Source of the DNA: Xylogone sp. PMI_703
Lineage: Eukaryota > Ascomycota > Leotiomycetes
Direction of reading: 5' to 3'
Assembly: GCA_021399445.1 (NCBI GenBank)
Contig: JAJTUQ010000007.1
Coordinates: 868,001 to 932,000, forward strand
Length of the DNA stretch: 64,000 nucleotides
The position numbers and the translations under genes were made by a program. Position 1 is the stretch's first letter; every line of letters starts with the position of its first letter. The notes under the pieces were generated by a model. It was not told where the DNA came from, did no database searches, and saw only the letters and a program-made list of their open reading frames with translations. Below, in pieces: positions 35,194 to 49,937 of this stretch.

Positions 35194-35746
35194 GTGTATG
35201 CTTAGGGCGGGCTGATAACACGCATTTTATTACCTCGCCAAGAGCGAAAAGAAGCTAGGAAATCAGGTAACTGCCATGTATAGCATTTAAGAGTATTGCG
35301 CTCATAATTTGATGCCTTTGACAGAGGAAAATGTACCGAATTATCTTGACCAGCTAAAAGTCAACGGGAATGGTGGAAATAATGGCTGATCAGCAGGCCT
35401 TGCAGATAGGCTGAGATAGCGCTTAAAATGGCGCCACACTTTGTGCCTTAGGCGCCGTAACAAAGTCGTACAAGCCTACCACCCCTGTGAGGCGCCAACC
35501 GCAGCCTTCCATCGCCAGCCTTGTTGATCTAGAAGATCCTCATCAAATCCAAACAAATAGCAAAAAGTTCAGCAACGAACGCGAAAGTCGCGACTGTCTA
35601 TAGATACACCATCTTTATAACGCCAATATAAATATCGCAACGTCCAGGACCCACTAATCCAAGCTTCGTTGTCGCGCAATTGAGGCAGATCCAATCATAG
35701 AAACTCGATCCCGTTTCTGCCTTTCCAACATCTTTCACAGCCCGCC
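35194..35746. other. intergenic region, no gene seen
   Basis: About 550 bp upstream of both the tRNA gene (minus) and the next gene (plus). A palindromic-looking GGCGCC run occurs around 35430-35495 in two or three copies (GGCGCCACA, GGCGCCGTA, GGCGCCAAC). Nothing else noted. Confidence 0.45.
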
Positions 35747-36354
35747 ATGTCATCAGACCCCACCACCACGGTCCGAGTCCCCAAAGCCGTGTCGACATAC
35801 TCAACTACGACCCAGGACCCAGATCTACGGTCACAGATAAACACTGTGTTGCTAAGGGAAGGACATGTGGCGAAGTACGTATTACCAACCTCGACTCTGC
35901 TCGCGACCAAAAATACGCCAATCTGCTCTCTACCCAAACTTTCTTTCCTAAAGTTCCAGGCAGAAGCGTTGCGATTTATGTGGTCCAAAGAGACTAATTG
36001 ACGGTTCTATTGTCCCGCAGAATTCAAGAAACGCTCCTCCACGCCCTCAATGCCAGCCCTACGAACTGGCCTACCATGATCCAAGATCACGCCCTGGAAC
36101 TATTACGTTCTGGTCAATGTACAACATTTCCTGCTTTAATGGAGAAGGTACTAGAAGACGTGAAGCGGGATACGGAAGCAGCAAGGGTGAAAGAAGCCGC
36201 CGAAAACGGAGATGCCGTCGCGAAGAGCAATAGTAACGGGAATAATAGTGGTGGCGCAGGAGAAGGGAAGCTCGCATTGCCGAAGAATGTTGTCGATGAG
36301 GGTGTGAGGATTACAAGAGAGTGCTTGGAGCAAGTTTGTGAAATTGTTGAATGA
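35747..36354 (+). CDS. conserved hypothetical small helical protein
   Basis: Two exons, 35747-35874 and 36021-36354, with a 146-nt intron (GTACGT...CGCAG); 153 aa. Start ATG 35747, context GCCATGT. The join gives REGHVAKIQETLLHALNASP in frame. The N-terminal half (SQINTVLLREGHVAKIQETL, MIQDHALELLRSGQCTTFPA, LMEKVLEDVKRDTEAARVKE) is predicted helical and might be a protein-interaction module in a larger complex. A low-complexity Asn/Gly linker and a final helix (NVVDEGVRITRECLEQVCEI) follow. I do not recognise the family and give no function. Codon-level structure and the clean intron support a real gene. Confidence 0.7.
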
Positions 36355-36767
36355 AAAGGCTTGAATATTGGCGCAACCACGGGGGGTTTGGACTGGAAAG
36401 AGAAGAATATACAGAATTCCGCTATGTGATTATACCAGATGAAACGATACATACGAACTAGGGCAGACTCGATTGGCTACTGGCATGAACATCCCAACTA
36501 TAGGTAGATCGAGTTAATTCGGGATGCAGGCGTTTAGATTTGGATACGACAGGTCACATTCAAGTAATATACCACTTTAAAAGTTCGTAACGTTATATAA
36601 CAATCTATTGTGGAGCTATGGCAGTCAAAAAAGCCGTCTTGATATCACCACCCATGCCAGATTTCCCATTCCCACGACGCATAGTCGAGGGCAAATCGCC
36701 ATCAAATGAGCAGCCGCCTCCCTAACTCGCAATCCTCATGCGTAAGAAGGAAATTAGATTACAGAGT
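36355..36767. other. convergent intergenic region, no gene seen
   Basis: Holds 3' UTRs of the flanking convergent genes. Confidence 0.5.
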
Positions 36768-39520
<2,753 letters not shown>

Positions 39521-41641
39521 CTTGACGAAATAGAGGTCTAAAGATCTGTAATCACCGATACTACTTTAATCTGTAGATATGTTCGATAGCCCCGCGGCAA
39601 TATCGATGTAGAATGCAAAAATCAGAACCGTGCCAACGATTCAACGGCAAGGAACCAGAACACCGATAATGTCTGATGAAAATGTTGTTTGAAGTTTGAG
39701 GAGGAGGAAGCTCAAGGTGTGGTTCCTGGGCACTATGTAGATGACGAGCGGCAATTGTGGTTTAAGCTACTAGTTCGGTTAGCGTCAATGTTTGCCCCAG
39801 CCGGCTCCAACAGTTTCGACTATGTTCCAGCCGCTTAGGTATCTTGATACCCAGGCAGAAAAGGCCACGCATATCTCTCTTTTCAGTGAGAATCTTACCT
39901 TTGTCCACAGCTAACAGAACGTGCAACGAGAGGCAACATTACGGTCACGTGGGGAAAATATGGTTTACCAATCAAGATCGATGCTTCCTGCAGTTTCCAT
40001 GTGACCTGAAATCCAAATTTAATGTGTTGCCCTCGTTATTGTTACTTAGAGGGCTTTCTAGACTGATCCTTATATAATAGCACCCACGTTATCGGAGATA
40101 AGCATATCCCAAACACAGCTTGTGCGCAAGCAACCTGTCCCTATGCGAGACATCCTCAATACAACGGCCACGTCCTGCACTTTGCTCTCCACCCAACAAG
40201 TTTATCATTCTCAGCAACGGGAATACAGTCCATCATGCCATGAGCATCAGGAACCTGGTTTATATCCAACTCCATGACGTCCCTTGTGAGGATCGCTACT
40301 CCCCTGTAAACGGCGCCTACGAACATGCGTTCATGTCGGTGGCTGTAACTTCTCCAAGTGTCCAAAGGACTTGCGAGGCTCAAGAAAAGAGACCCATTAT
40401 TATAGAGATGAGTATGGCTTGACGTATCGAGACTAGAGATATTAGCATATTCCGATTGAGCTATCGGCGGCGGTAGACAGCATACCTAGATAATGTAGAT
40501 GTGTGGGATCCGTTTCTAGCAAGTCTTGAGATACCAGCTAGCATATTCTAGCTCAGATGCCTTTGCTAATTCGAGTCTCTAATTCACTCAGAAACGTAAC
40601 GTTCAAGTAAAGGATTGATGGTAGCGCTCAGAAGCTTAATCTAGCTGCAAGGTAGAACAAGATCTGTTGGCCCTGACAAAACAGGGTACAGAGCAAATTG
40701 CCTTATCAGCACGGATAAACTAAAACCAAGCTTCTTATGTACGACGATTAAATGAATAAAGCTCGTATTTATGTATTGCTTGAGGCTCTTGTGATGCGCT
40801 GGTGGTATAGTTCGGTCGATGCAAGTGAGGCTTGACAGTGAGGCACAGTTGGGGGGCAGTGCGGTGAACATTGATACAAATTGCCAAAAACCTGGCATGA
40901 GAAAGCGCAAAATGGCGCTCTACGACCAGATTTTTCTTTTCTCTGCTTTTTCCTGGCTGAGAAGTGAAACAAGCTAGGTTTTGCAAATCCGTATTATTAT
41001 CGTATTTTCAATTTCAATCTATCTTGAAGAAGGGAGTATCAGAATCACAATCACGGCCGCTTATCTGTGCTGGTGGAGCATAGGTGAGATCTTTAACAAG
41101 TGAAATCGAGCAAACCACCAATTTCTCACTAATATAGGCTCCTACACCAATTTTTGGCCAAAGCGTAAGTGCGTTAAATGGTTTATAGATAATGACTACA
41201 TAGGTCTACTTCGTATTAGCATGTTCAATGGTCTTCATTTTGAGGCTTGATTCGTGACCGCACCGCATGAGCCACAATGCTCAACTCAGCCTCACAAATG
41301 TAACCTTCCACTTCTCACCTCCCTGAAGCTGGGATCATGACCGCTTAAGGAGATAATCATTTCCTTTCCCGTACTTCCTATTGTTAAGGTAAAGCATAGA
41401 CATACAATATTTCAATAATTGATTGTGCTACGAAATCATCGATGAAGTGCCGTATGTATTTACCGCACTGGATATTACCCGCCAGATATCAGGACCTATC
41501 CCGAGAGTTACCGACACACGATACGCTAGTTATAAAATCTTTTGAATCTCCAAGTTGATCCCTTCTATCCCAATATTCATTAAAGTGACAAAACAGGTAC
41601 TGAAATATCCAACATCTCCAAAACTGATGCCCAAAAACTTA
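39521..41641. other. 2.1-kb intergenic region, no gene seen
   Basis: Upstream of cdc48 and downstream of the NADH dehydrogenase gene. Includes one GGTCACGTGG E-box near 39951. A 100-codon plus frame at 40120-40422 has no recognisable motif, and no splice partners. The rest is AT-rich. Confidence 0.5.
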
Positions 41642-43479
41642 TTATTCTCTCGATACATCGCGACCAAATACTTTGGACTTCAGCCAGTCAAGAACGACAA
41701 GAACTCGGTTACGGGCTTCGAAAGTTAGCATGCTTTTGAAGATTTAGGCATCTGGAACTTACTACTAAAGCACATGCTCAAATAGGCGCTTCGCCAGAAC
41801 AGATATGTTAAACCTCCACCGCTTGCAAAGTTTCCGTTTAACCAACTCACGTCGGCAACCGCTCTGTCACTACCAATGTATGCAAGAGAACCCTGGTGGG
41901 TATAGTGGAACGGTTTGATATCCTTTATTCTTTTTAGTTGTTTTTCATGGCTTTCAATCTCTTTGGCTATCTCAGCGCTGTTTCCAGGTGATAGGTTCAA
42001 AGATGAGCTCAGATCTTGGATCTTCTTCTCAATCTCTTCAGTCTTGGCCATTGTATTGAAGAGGCGAGCTAAGAAAGCACCTTCTTGAGAAGCAACTTGT
42101 GCTGTTGGGGCGTACCCGGCAACTGCACAGTCGCCGACGGCCCAGATGTCCTTGGTTCCCTGAACAACAAGGTATTCATTGACAGCAAGGCCTCGTTTGG
42201 AATCCTTTTGTGCTGGAATCTGGGCCATAAGATCCTTTACTATACCACGGACTGCATTTCCAGTAGCCCAGACAAGTAAACCGTAGGGAAGGGTTTCTGT
42301 TGTTTTCTTTCCATCGGGACCGGTTACTTCTGCTTCGATATACTTATCAGTCACCTTTTTCACTGCTGTTTTAGTCTTAATTGTGATCTTCTCCTCCTTG
42401 AAAGTGGATTCAGTGTAGTCAATGAGTTGTTTGGAGAACATGGGTAGAACATTTGGAAGGGCTTCGACTAGGGTAACGTGAAGCTTGTCACGGATTTCTG
42501 GAATCAATTTCTTGACATCTTGGTCAAAGAAATCCTGTAGTTCGCCCGCAAATTCGACACCAGTTGGCCCACCTCCCACAACGACCATATGGAGCAGGCG
42601 CTCAACCTCTTCCGGAGATTGGTCCTTGAAGGCTGCAGTTTCTACGCAGTCCATGATCTTCTTCCGAATACGTTGGGCATCACCAATCTCCTTCAAGAAG
42701 CAAGAATGTTCTCTAACGCCGGGGATACCGAAAGTGGCATTTTCCGCGCCAACACTCACAACCAACATATCGTATGAAACCTCGGTCTTATTGGTAGCAC
42801 CTTTTATTTCGGAATTGTCATCAATCATGACAATCTTACGTTGTGGGTCAATCTTAGTCGCTTCTGCTTCATAGAACTTGACAGCAGCCTTCTTCTGCCT
42901 CGTAATAGCCCTTATAGGCTCCATGATGGAGCGGTGCTCGACAGTTCCGGTAGTACATGATGGTAAAAGAGGGGTGAAGAGGAAGTAATTTCTGGGAGAT
43001 ATAACGATGACGTTGTAGTTTTCGGTGTCAAGTTTTTTAAGTAGCGAGACGGCACCCCATCCAGTTCCTAAAAGTCACAGTTAGGACTATATCAGGGAGA
43101 AAAAGATATAGAAATACAAACCTAGAATGACAAGGTTCTTCTTGCTTGGATCTGGCTCGAATTGCTCTTCGGGGTGACGAGTCTCATATACTCCATACCC
43201 AAGATACGCCCCACCAGCTATTAATGAGATGTAAGTCAAGCGCCATGCCCATCTAAAAAACCGAAATCGGCGAGGCTTCTTTGCTGGTGCAGCATCAGAA
43301 TACGTCCGACGGAAGAACTGCTCAAATTGACGGTTAGTTGGTACAGTTCGTCGTCCAGCTTGTCGGGCACGTGAAATTTGTAGCGATGACGTTACAAAAT
43401 TTCGACGAGCACTAGCAGCCGATCTTAGGCCAATTGATGAGGTAGAGAGCCTCATCATTGCAGTCGACGACGACGCCAT
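41642..43479 (-). CDS. alternative (rotenone-insensitive) NADH:ubiquinone oxidoreductase, probably external (NDE type)
   Basis: Exons on the minus strand: 43479-43122, 43067-41763 and 41715-41642, 578 aa; introns of 54 and 47 nt. The third exon restores the conserved C-terminus RNRVLVVLDWLKSKVFGRD, an amphipathic membrane-binding helix. The N-terminus is a mitochondrial presequence rich in Ser, Arg and Ala, followed by one TM segment at about 83-99 (LTYISLIAGGAYLGYGV), which fits an outward-facing inner-membrane enzyme. FAD-binding motif LVILGTGWGAVSLL lies near residue 117; the NADH-binding motif VVVGGGPTGVEFAGEL near 281; quinone-side sequences WATGNAVRG and AVGDCA follow. An insertion (about 440-475) is helical, without an EF-hand loop. 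It oxidises cytosolic NADH and reduces ubiquinone without proton pumping. External orientation is inference. Confidence 0.92.
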
Positions 43480-44098
43480 CCTGCTGGCTATGAAAGGTGA
43501 TAACCAGACGATTGGGCTTTCGTTGGGAAGGGTTGAATTGAAATTTGAAGGTGCGTTTCCTGCTTATGACTACACAGCTAGAAAACGGGGCTACGCTAGA
43601 TAAGGTTTTCGACTTGCTAGGTTCAGGTTGACAACTGCAGTGTCTAGATAGGCGAAAAAAATTATTGGCAGGGGTTGGCACATCCAAAATGCCTCAAGTT
43701 ATGACGGACTTTAACGTCCGCTCGCCCCTTCATCCGCATCCACGCTACCGTACCCTTTCTAAAGAGTCTGCTTTCTATCATTGGATTCTCGTAGGCATTC
43801 AGATTTACAGATTTAGACGGCATTGCATGGCCAGTATTGATTCCGTAGTGGAGGATTCTCGGTATCTTCATCCAACCTCCGACGACGGCATGTCAAAGTC
43901 TTGTCGGTCCACATTTGATTAGGTAATGACGCAACGTGCGTCCAGATTGAGAAGAGCCAATAGACTGAGAGAACCGAGCCATTTTCAATACAATTCTATC
44001 ATAGGTAGCTAATTTTGCAACTATTGTCATTTTTGGACTGGTAAATCTCGTCCGGTCCCTTTTCGTGAACCCGTTACTGCTATGTTCAATATTCCTAT
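43480..44098. other. intergenic region, no gene seen
   Basis: NADH dehydrogenase promoter and acetyltransferase 3' end; short frames only. Confidence 0.5.
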
Positions 44099-45175
44099 TC
44101 ATTGCTTGGGATCCCTGACCATGCAGTAGAGTTTGCAGACATCGCCCTCATCTTCACAATCCATCTGCTTTACAAAATGAAAGCCCATTGCCTCGTAGAT
44201 TTTCATATTCGGAACATCTCGGCTTGATTCCAGATAGCACCGTTTTCCTTCCTTGTCAGCTATGCTTGTTACCTCTCCTGCCAGTGCTTTTCCAATGCCC
44301 TTTCCTTGATAACCCGGCTTTACAACCATAATATTCAAGAAATAGTAACCGTTAGGATCTGTCCAGATTTCAGATTGAGCCTCGGCTTGCCTTTGCTTCC
44401 ATATGTAATAACGCTAGTGGTGGTTAGCCATATTAATTTTGTGCGTACAGCACAATGGCGTGCCCAAAGGCCACCAGATATTCAGATATCACATGTCAAT
44501 GATGCGTATGTAGCGCAATGGTGGGTTTTCAAGAAGTTCATCCATTGACCCGCCAAAGTTCTAGACCAAGAGGCCTACGGAAACAAGGATACATATACGT
44601 ACCTTAACATTTAAGCCTCCTCTCCCATACCACAGGTTCATCCCAACCTGCTGGAACCATAGTTTCCATCCTTCAAAGTACTCAGTCCACGTTCCTTTCG
44701 CATCTGCAGGCCGAGGAGGTAGCCACATCGCGATACCAAGGACTTTGTCTTTGTCTTCAGCACTGTCATCTTTAGCAACATAGAAAAGTGCATTCCGAAT
44801 ACCCCATCTACAGCGGATACCAAGTGATACTCTGTTCCGCGTCAAATTAAGCTTTAGTCAGGCATTGAAGTTAGTTATTGAGTAATCTACTTCCGCATAT
44901 AAGTAATTGATATATGGTGAGTTCTCCAGTATCGATTCTTGGCATCAGTGTTCCCTTCATGCGGCGAAACGTGGGGGTCACACTCAGGATAAAGAAAGCA
45001 TGTTGTAGTATTATTGACAGATGAGACGAATAATTGTAATGAAATTTATCGTCCTAACCTTCGAGCGATCGTTGTAAACCCATAAATTGTATGGATCGTT
45101 TGCAAATGCCTCCTGAATCGCTGTAATAGCGCCCGGGATATCAGCTTCGGTGAGTTTCGTAACTGTGATCGCCAT
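44099..45175 (-). CDS. GNAT-family N-acetyltransferase
   Basis: Exons on the minus strand: 45175-45059, 44851-44603 and 44413-44099, 226 aa, all junctions in phase 0. The introns are unusually long for this window (207 and 189 nt). Starts MAITVTKLTEADIPGAITAI, the typical GNAT first strand and helix. The acetyl-CoA pyrophosphate loop is PGYQGKGIGKALAGE near residue 150, and the last strands ESSRDVPNMKIYEAMGFHFV are typical. Central block RVSLGIRCRWGIRNALFYVA and KVLGIAMWLPP resembles a fungal subfamily of unknown substrate. Cytosolic or nuclear. Substrate cannot be inferred. Confidence 0.88.
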
Positions 45176-46292
45176 TCTTCAAACGAGCAGATTGATAAAG
45201 GGGCAATGACACATCAATTGAAATTAATTGACTCTCAGAATACATCTATTAGACTCAATAAGTAAACCGGGAAGTTCTCGAATTTGGTCTTGCGAATTTG
45301 TTGTTGTTGTTGCTTGAGCGTTCTCATTCGTCGTTATCAAGGTTACAACCCGATAAGATCGATGCAAGGTTTCGGCAAAACTTTCCTCTTGGCTCGCATC
45401 AAACAAAGGCGAGCCGGATCCTAGACAACGTTCCTCCTATTGACCAAGCGAATCATCATAATCCTTCAGCTACTCTGGATCTTGATGAAGCAGTTTTACA
45501 TGAATCTCATGAGTTACGCGTTGAGTCCTACGAATCAAAGCGCACTAGGGTCGGAGACGAGGGCGGCTACCCCGGAAGCATGGGTTGAGGCGGATTTACT
45601 CCTGAAAGCATGCTATGAAACTCCTCCCTGACAGTTTATGATTGACCTCGCAGTCCACTTGATGGTCCACAACGCCCCCTTTCTGGTCTTGAAATCAGCC
45701 AGTCTAAGCCCAGTGGTCTTATCCTAGCACAAGATGGGTCGTACTTCAGATTCTCTGACCTTGTGGCAACGGATGGGCTCACGAGACCGCGGGACCGACC
45801 GTGTTACAGGCATACACAGTAGTGTAGAGCTTGCTCCATCCCGCATCTACACAGCACTGCGTTATGCGGCACGTTACTTCTTGGCGTCAATTGGTACAGC
45901 TGTAACGGGAAAAGGTGATCCACTGTCAAACTCTCACTTCTTCTGGCCCATGCTCCCTGTGTCCGTTTTTTAGATGTCATCGCTGCGTGGACTTCACTGT
46001 TCTCCATCTTTACTGATCGATCTCTAAACTTTCAGCGGCTTGGCCGTCGGTTGTTTGCACCCAACTTGAGGATGTAGATCATCTAGTTTAATACATCCGT
46101 TCTTTTTTTTCTTGTTCATTTTGTTACCTTCTTTCTGCACACGGCTGGCTCGTGGATCTATTCAACGAGCAGGTCTCCTTATTATTGGGCCTAATTTGGG
46201 CATTACGATCATTCTATCCTTGTCTGCAGAGCATCTCCGAATGCTCTACTAATCAAAATACAGTTGTTTTGGAATAGATATTGAGAATTATA
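45176..46292. other. intergenic region, no supported gene
   Basis: About 1.1 kb between divergent genes. It has a TTG pentarepeat near 45298-45312 and a 96-codon plus frame (45298-45588) with low-complexity acidic text that I could not extend or recognise. Confidence 0.45.
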
Positions 46293-47900
46293 ATGGCGCC
46301 GGTGGATCAAACAATTCAAAGGAGGGCAGCTAGCTTGGCCCTATGGTACCATTCGAGGGAATACGACAAACCGAGAAGAAATGGTAGAGATGACGAAGAT
46401 GGGAATGAGGAGGACAGACATGATGGGCATCATGGCAGAGGGTCCGGAGAAGATTACGATGGAGATCATGGCGATAGAAATGGTGTGGATGTGGAAGACG
46501 ATAAACACTTCGATGATTACGACGATGAAAATCCCTACATCGCATCATATGCTTCCCGTCGTTTGGCAAGTCAGATGGAAACAGCGACTGCTTTGTCCGG
46601 ACTGGCATCATCCATATCTACTGTAAGTACTATAGGTAAACGTCATCTACTCTGAAGGATTCTGCTAACAACAACACTAGATCGCTAGCCCGACGTTGTC
46701 TTCTGCTACTCCAATGTCTCCTTCGAAGGTTGCATCATCCAGATCAATACCCGCCATTACGTCTGTTCCGCCCCGTCTACTGGAATCGGCTGGGGTCTAT
46801 TCATATACAGGCTCTCCTACTTCGAAGCCGAATTTCCATAAGCATCATGATCATAATTCAGACTCTTCTGCAGTAACTGCAGTGTTAATTACCCTTGGAT
46901 CAATCAGTAAGTTCCCTTCATCACACTGCTCTCCACTTAATTAAGAATTATTCCAGGCGCTTTTATCCTCTTAACAGCTATTGTATACATAGTATTCCGA
47001 GCGAGATCAAGATCCAAGGGACCAATCTTCCCGTGGAAAAGGGATAGGCCGTCTCGCATCAGCCCAGAACCGCCAACCTATGATGATATTTATCCAAAGG
47101 AAGCAAAGAACGTACCGACACAGCCCCAGTTCAGAGGATACTACGCTCCAGAAGCTCTTCCGGAAATGTCCAAGCCAGGAGCAGCTGTGTTGCCACTACG
47201 TTCTAGTGTAGATCGACAAGAGAGAACTCGCGAGGCATCCTTGAATTATCCTGCTCGGTTTAATTTTGACTCTATCGCTACGCCGGTGGTGGAGCAAGCC
47301 ACTGTACAAACATTTTATCATCCATTTGACACACTTCGATCACAAAATTCTCAACAGAGCTCGTCTGCTCCGTACATAACAAGTTTATCAAGCCAAACCT
47401 CGGATGCATACGATCCAGCTCAACGAGAGGTGAATCGTGTGAGTGATTTATCATATATGTCATCTGGCTTCGGCGATGCCCAAATCCTAGTACCTGGGAC
47501 AGGGCGCTCGAAGGTCAAGCCCCCAGCCTTGGACCAGGCTTCCCGTCGACCGTCCCGTGTTGCTTCATCTCAGATATCACGCTTCTCATGGGTTACAAAT
47601 CCGCAAGCACGGGGTGACAGGGACACTGTTTATACATCAACATCTATAGAATCGGCCCCAAGGTTTAGATCAATTAATTCTTGGGTGGCGCAACAGACCA
47701 AACGCATGGACAAACGGCGGGATTCTGGTTGGAAAACCCCCAGAGTACCCAGTATACCGGTTAATGTGTCACATCAGAGGATTCTCAGTGATGATCCGGC
47801 CTTCCAACAACACCCAGGAGACGAGATCCGGATCTCGAAGGGCTCCCGCATTCCCAGCGAGATCTTAGATAAGAGAACTGGTGTTAATCCGCTTCCTTGA
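46293..47900 (+). CDS. single-pass membrane protein with disordered tails (fungal, uncharacterised)
   Basis: Three exons: 46293-46622, 46681-46906 and 46957-47900, 499 aa; introns of 58 and 50 nt, phases consistent. Start ATG 46293. N-terminal half is acidic and His-rich (DGHHGRGSGEDYDGDHGDRN), then Ser/Thr-rich. One TM helix is assembled across the second intron at about residues 168-195: AVTAVLITLGSISAFILLTA then IVYIVFRARSRSKG, with a basic stop-transfer run. The C-terminal half is Ser/Arg/Pro-rich and polar, probably cytosolic, starting PPTYDDIYPKE. There is no N-terminal signal peptide. The layout resembles fungal Mid2/Wsc-like single-pass sensors only loosely; I make no functional claim. 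Confidence 0.75.
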
Positions 47901-48479
47901 TATTGATATTGAAATGGGCCCCGGAGTACAGCTAATCGAGCCTGGCGCTTGATTAATGGATATGATATGTATCAGAAATTTGCATAGCGTTGGAGTCGCA
48001 GGACTAGCTTAGCTCAAATAGCAGTGACAGCTTGAAATAATAAATCAATCGTGGCTGATACCGAGTTCAGCATGGGCAATTCGTTTGATTATCTATCGAT
48101 AAACAACATTGTGACTATGCACCTTCTACGATATCAAACGAATTAAGCTACTAACTGTCGTATCATCACACTTCCATTAATTTCGAGACATTGGTGTTAA
48201 TAGAAGCCGCCACTAGCTGTAATTGTCACGTGAATGAATCACGTGATGTATACTAAAAATAAACATTACGACGCCTCTGCGCAAGCAGGCTGGGAACTCA
48301 GCCTCGCTCTCAGCCCCATGACTATCGTCATCGCACACATAAAGAACAATCAACCGCAAAGGTCTCATTTCTCTAGTCAATACAGGATATTACTAGTTCC
48401 AGACAGAATTGCCTCAAGTGCATTGCGTGGAACATTCAAGCAACTGAGACGCTGAGCGCGTCTCTGCGACTTTGAAATT
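47901..48479. promoter_or_regulatory. intergenic region with paired CACGTG E-boxes
   Basis: Two palindromic TCACGTGA sites at 48226-48233 and 48239-48246 lie 13 bp apart, about 235 bp upstream of the next ATG. Such spacing suggests cooperative bHLH-type binding. Confidence 0.55.
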
Positions 48480-49937
48480 ATGTTAGACTCGAATCTTCCC
48501 ACCTTCTTTATCAAGCCTCCCACGGATACCCCTCTCTCCAATGCGATTTATTTCAGTCAGGATGAATCTGAACCCCAACCACAATATACCTTACGGCGAC
48601 CCGATCCAAAGCTTCCAGCATCAAAAAACTGCTATGCGATAGCATTATATGATTCATATAATCCTGATGTATTGTACGCAGAAGTGTTAGTGCAGCCTGA
48701 ATGGCAGCAGGCTACACTCACAGCAGCCGAAATCAGAGCACTGAATGGGGCGCCGGTGCCTCTGGTGCCCATTGTCCCAAATAATTTTATAATCCAGCTC
48801 TACAATCCGGATCAACAGGTTACCGTACGACAGATCCCAGGTTCGTGGAACAGTTCTGCCTATTGGGAGTTTGATATGCCCCAGACTAGCTTCCGACAGC
48901 CTTCTGCTTCAATGCTTGATAGAAGTCGAGACGACCCTACAGCCTCGGAGCTAACACCAAAAGTCTCATTCAAGTGGAAGAGAGACGGGAAATTGTCAAA
49001 GGATATCACCTGCTTCCTAGTGGGAAAGACGGATTCGAAAAAGAGCAAGGAGCCTGATATCCCCATTGCGATGTTCAAAGGTAGCAAGACTCTTGCACTT
49101 TACCAGCCAAATATGCATCGTGTTGATCTCGAAGATTTCAAGGGCTTAGAGATGGTGGTGCTGCTGAGTGCATCTGTCATTAAGGATATCTACTTCAATC
49201 CTAACCGCGAGATGTTTAATATTGATTCCCCGAGGGCTACTCGGAAAAACAGTGGCACCACGGTAATACCACCCAAGCCAACATCACCGGTTGCAACGAT
49301 GTCGGGGGCAATATTACCTGCTGCTAAAGTCTCTTCTTCCCCTCCACTCGACCCTGAAACAGTACGATTGAGGGCACAAATAGAGGCGGAAGAGAAGGAG
49401 CGTGAGCGGAGGGCGCGCGAAGAAGAAAAAAGATTAAAGAAAATGCTCGAGCAAGAGGAGAGGGAGCGACGGCGACGGGATGCAGAAGTCGAAAAGGAAA
49501 CAGAGCGATTGAAGAAGATATACGGCGTCCCGCCTCCACTGCCTTCTCGCCAACAACCCCAACCACAGTTTGCACCACCACCCCGACAACCAACAATAAA
49601 TCAGCCATATACTAATGCTCAACCTTTCCCTCAATACTATAGTGCTCCCCACTCGCGTCCTCCGCCTGTTCAACGGCCAGTGAGCACTTCCTCAGTGGGA
49701 CTTTCAGGTGGTTTTGATCATCGACCGAATATATCTAATCTATCAGGCTTGATGGGAGGGTCGAATGCTCCGCCTCCTCAAAAGAGGCCGCATCGGAATT
49801 CAGGGCCTTATTTACAAGCCCCTGGTGCTGGAAATGCGTCTTCAAGCGGGTTCTTTAGTTCACTAGGAAGTAACGAGGGTGGGCACTTTGGATTTGGAAG
49901 GAACAAATTGTCAAAAAAGAAGAGTTTTTTCCTTTAA
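48480..49937 (+). CDS. conserved fungal protein with central charged coiled coil and proline-rich C-terminus
   Basis: Single exon, 485 aa, start ATG 48480. The first 250 residues look globular and conserved (KNCYAIALYDSYNPDVLYAE, FIIQLYNPDQQVTVRQIPGS, VSFKWKRDGKLSKDITCFLV, YQPNMHRVDLEDFKGLEMVV). A coiled coil of Glu/Arg follows at about 296-345 (EAEEKERERRAREEEKRLKK). Then comes a Pro/Gln-rich region (PPPLPSRQQPQPQFAPPPRQ) and a basic end KKKSFFL. The family is widespread in Pezizomycotina as far as I recall and is uncharacterised. The proline-rich part could bind SH3 domains, and one is encoded in this window (bud14-like), but that link is speculation. Confidence 0.8.
   Translation: MLDSNLPTFFIKPPTDTPLSNAIYFSQDESEPQPQYTLRRPDPKLPASKNCYAIALYDSYNPDVLYAEVLVQPEWQQATLTAAEIRALNGAPVPLVPIVPNNFIIQLYNPDQQVTVRQIPGSWNSSAYWEFDMPQTSFRQPSASMLDRSRDDPTASELTPKVSFKWKRDGKLSKDITCFLVGKTDSKKSKEPDIPIAMFKGSKTLALYQPNMHRVDLEDFKGLEMVVLLSASVIKDIYFNPNREMFNIDSPRATRKNSGTTVIPPKPTSPVATMSGAILPAAKVSSSPPLDPETVRLRAQIEAEEKERERRAREEEKRLKKMLEQEERERRRRDAEVEKETERLKKIYGVPPPLPSRQQPQPQFAPPPRQPTINQPYTNAQPFPQYYSAPHSRPPPVQRPVSTSSVGLSGGFDHRPNISNLSGLMGGSNAPPPQKRPHRNSGPYLQAPGAGNASSSGFFSSLGSNEGGHFGFGRNKLSKKKSFFL

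Noticed and set aside
40120..40422. 100-codon plus frame between the NADH dehydrogenase gene and cdc48
   Set aside because: No motif or intron structure; the promoter interpretation is simpler.
44414..44602. C/D box snoRNA in the acetyltransferase intron
   Set aside because: The C box is imperfect and no terminal stem is visible; kept only as a weak remark.
45298..45588. 96-codon plus frame starting in a TTG repeat
   Set aside because: It has no ATG at the stated start and no extension into a credible gene.
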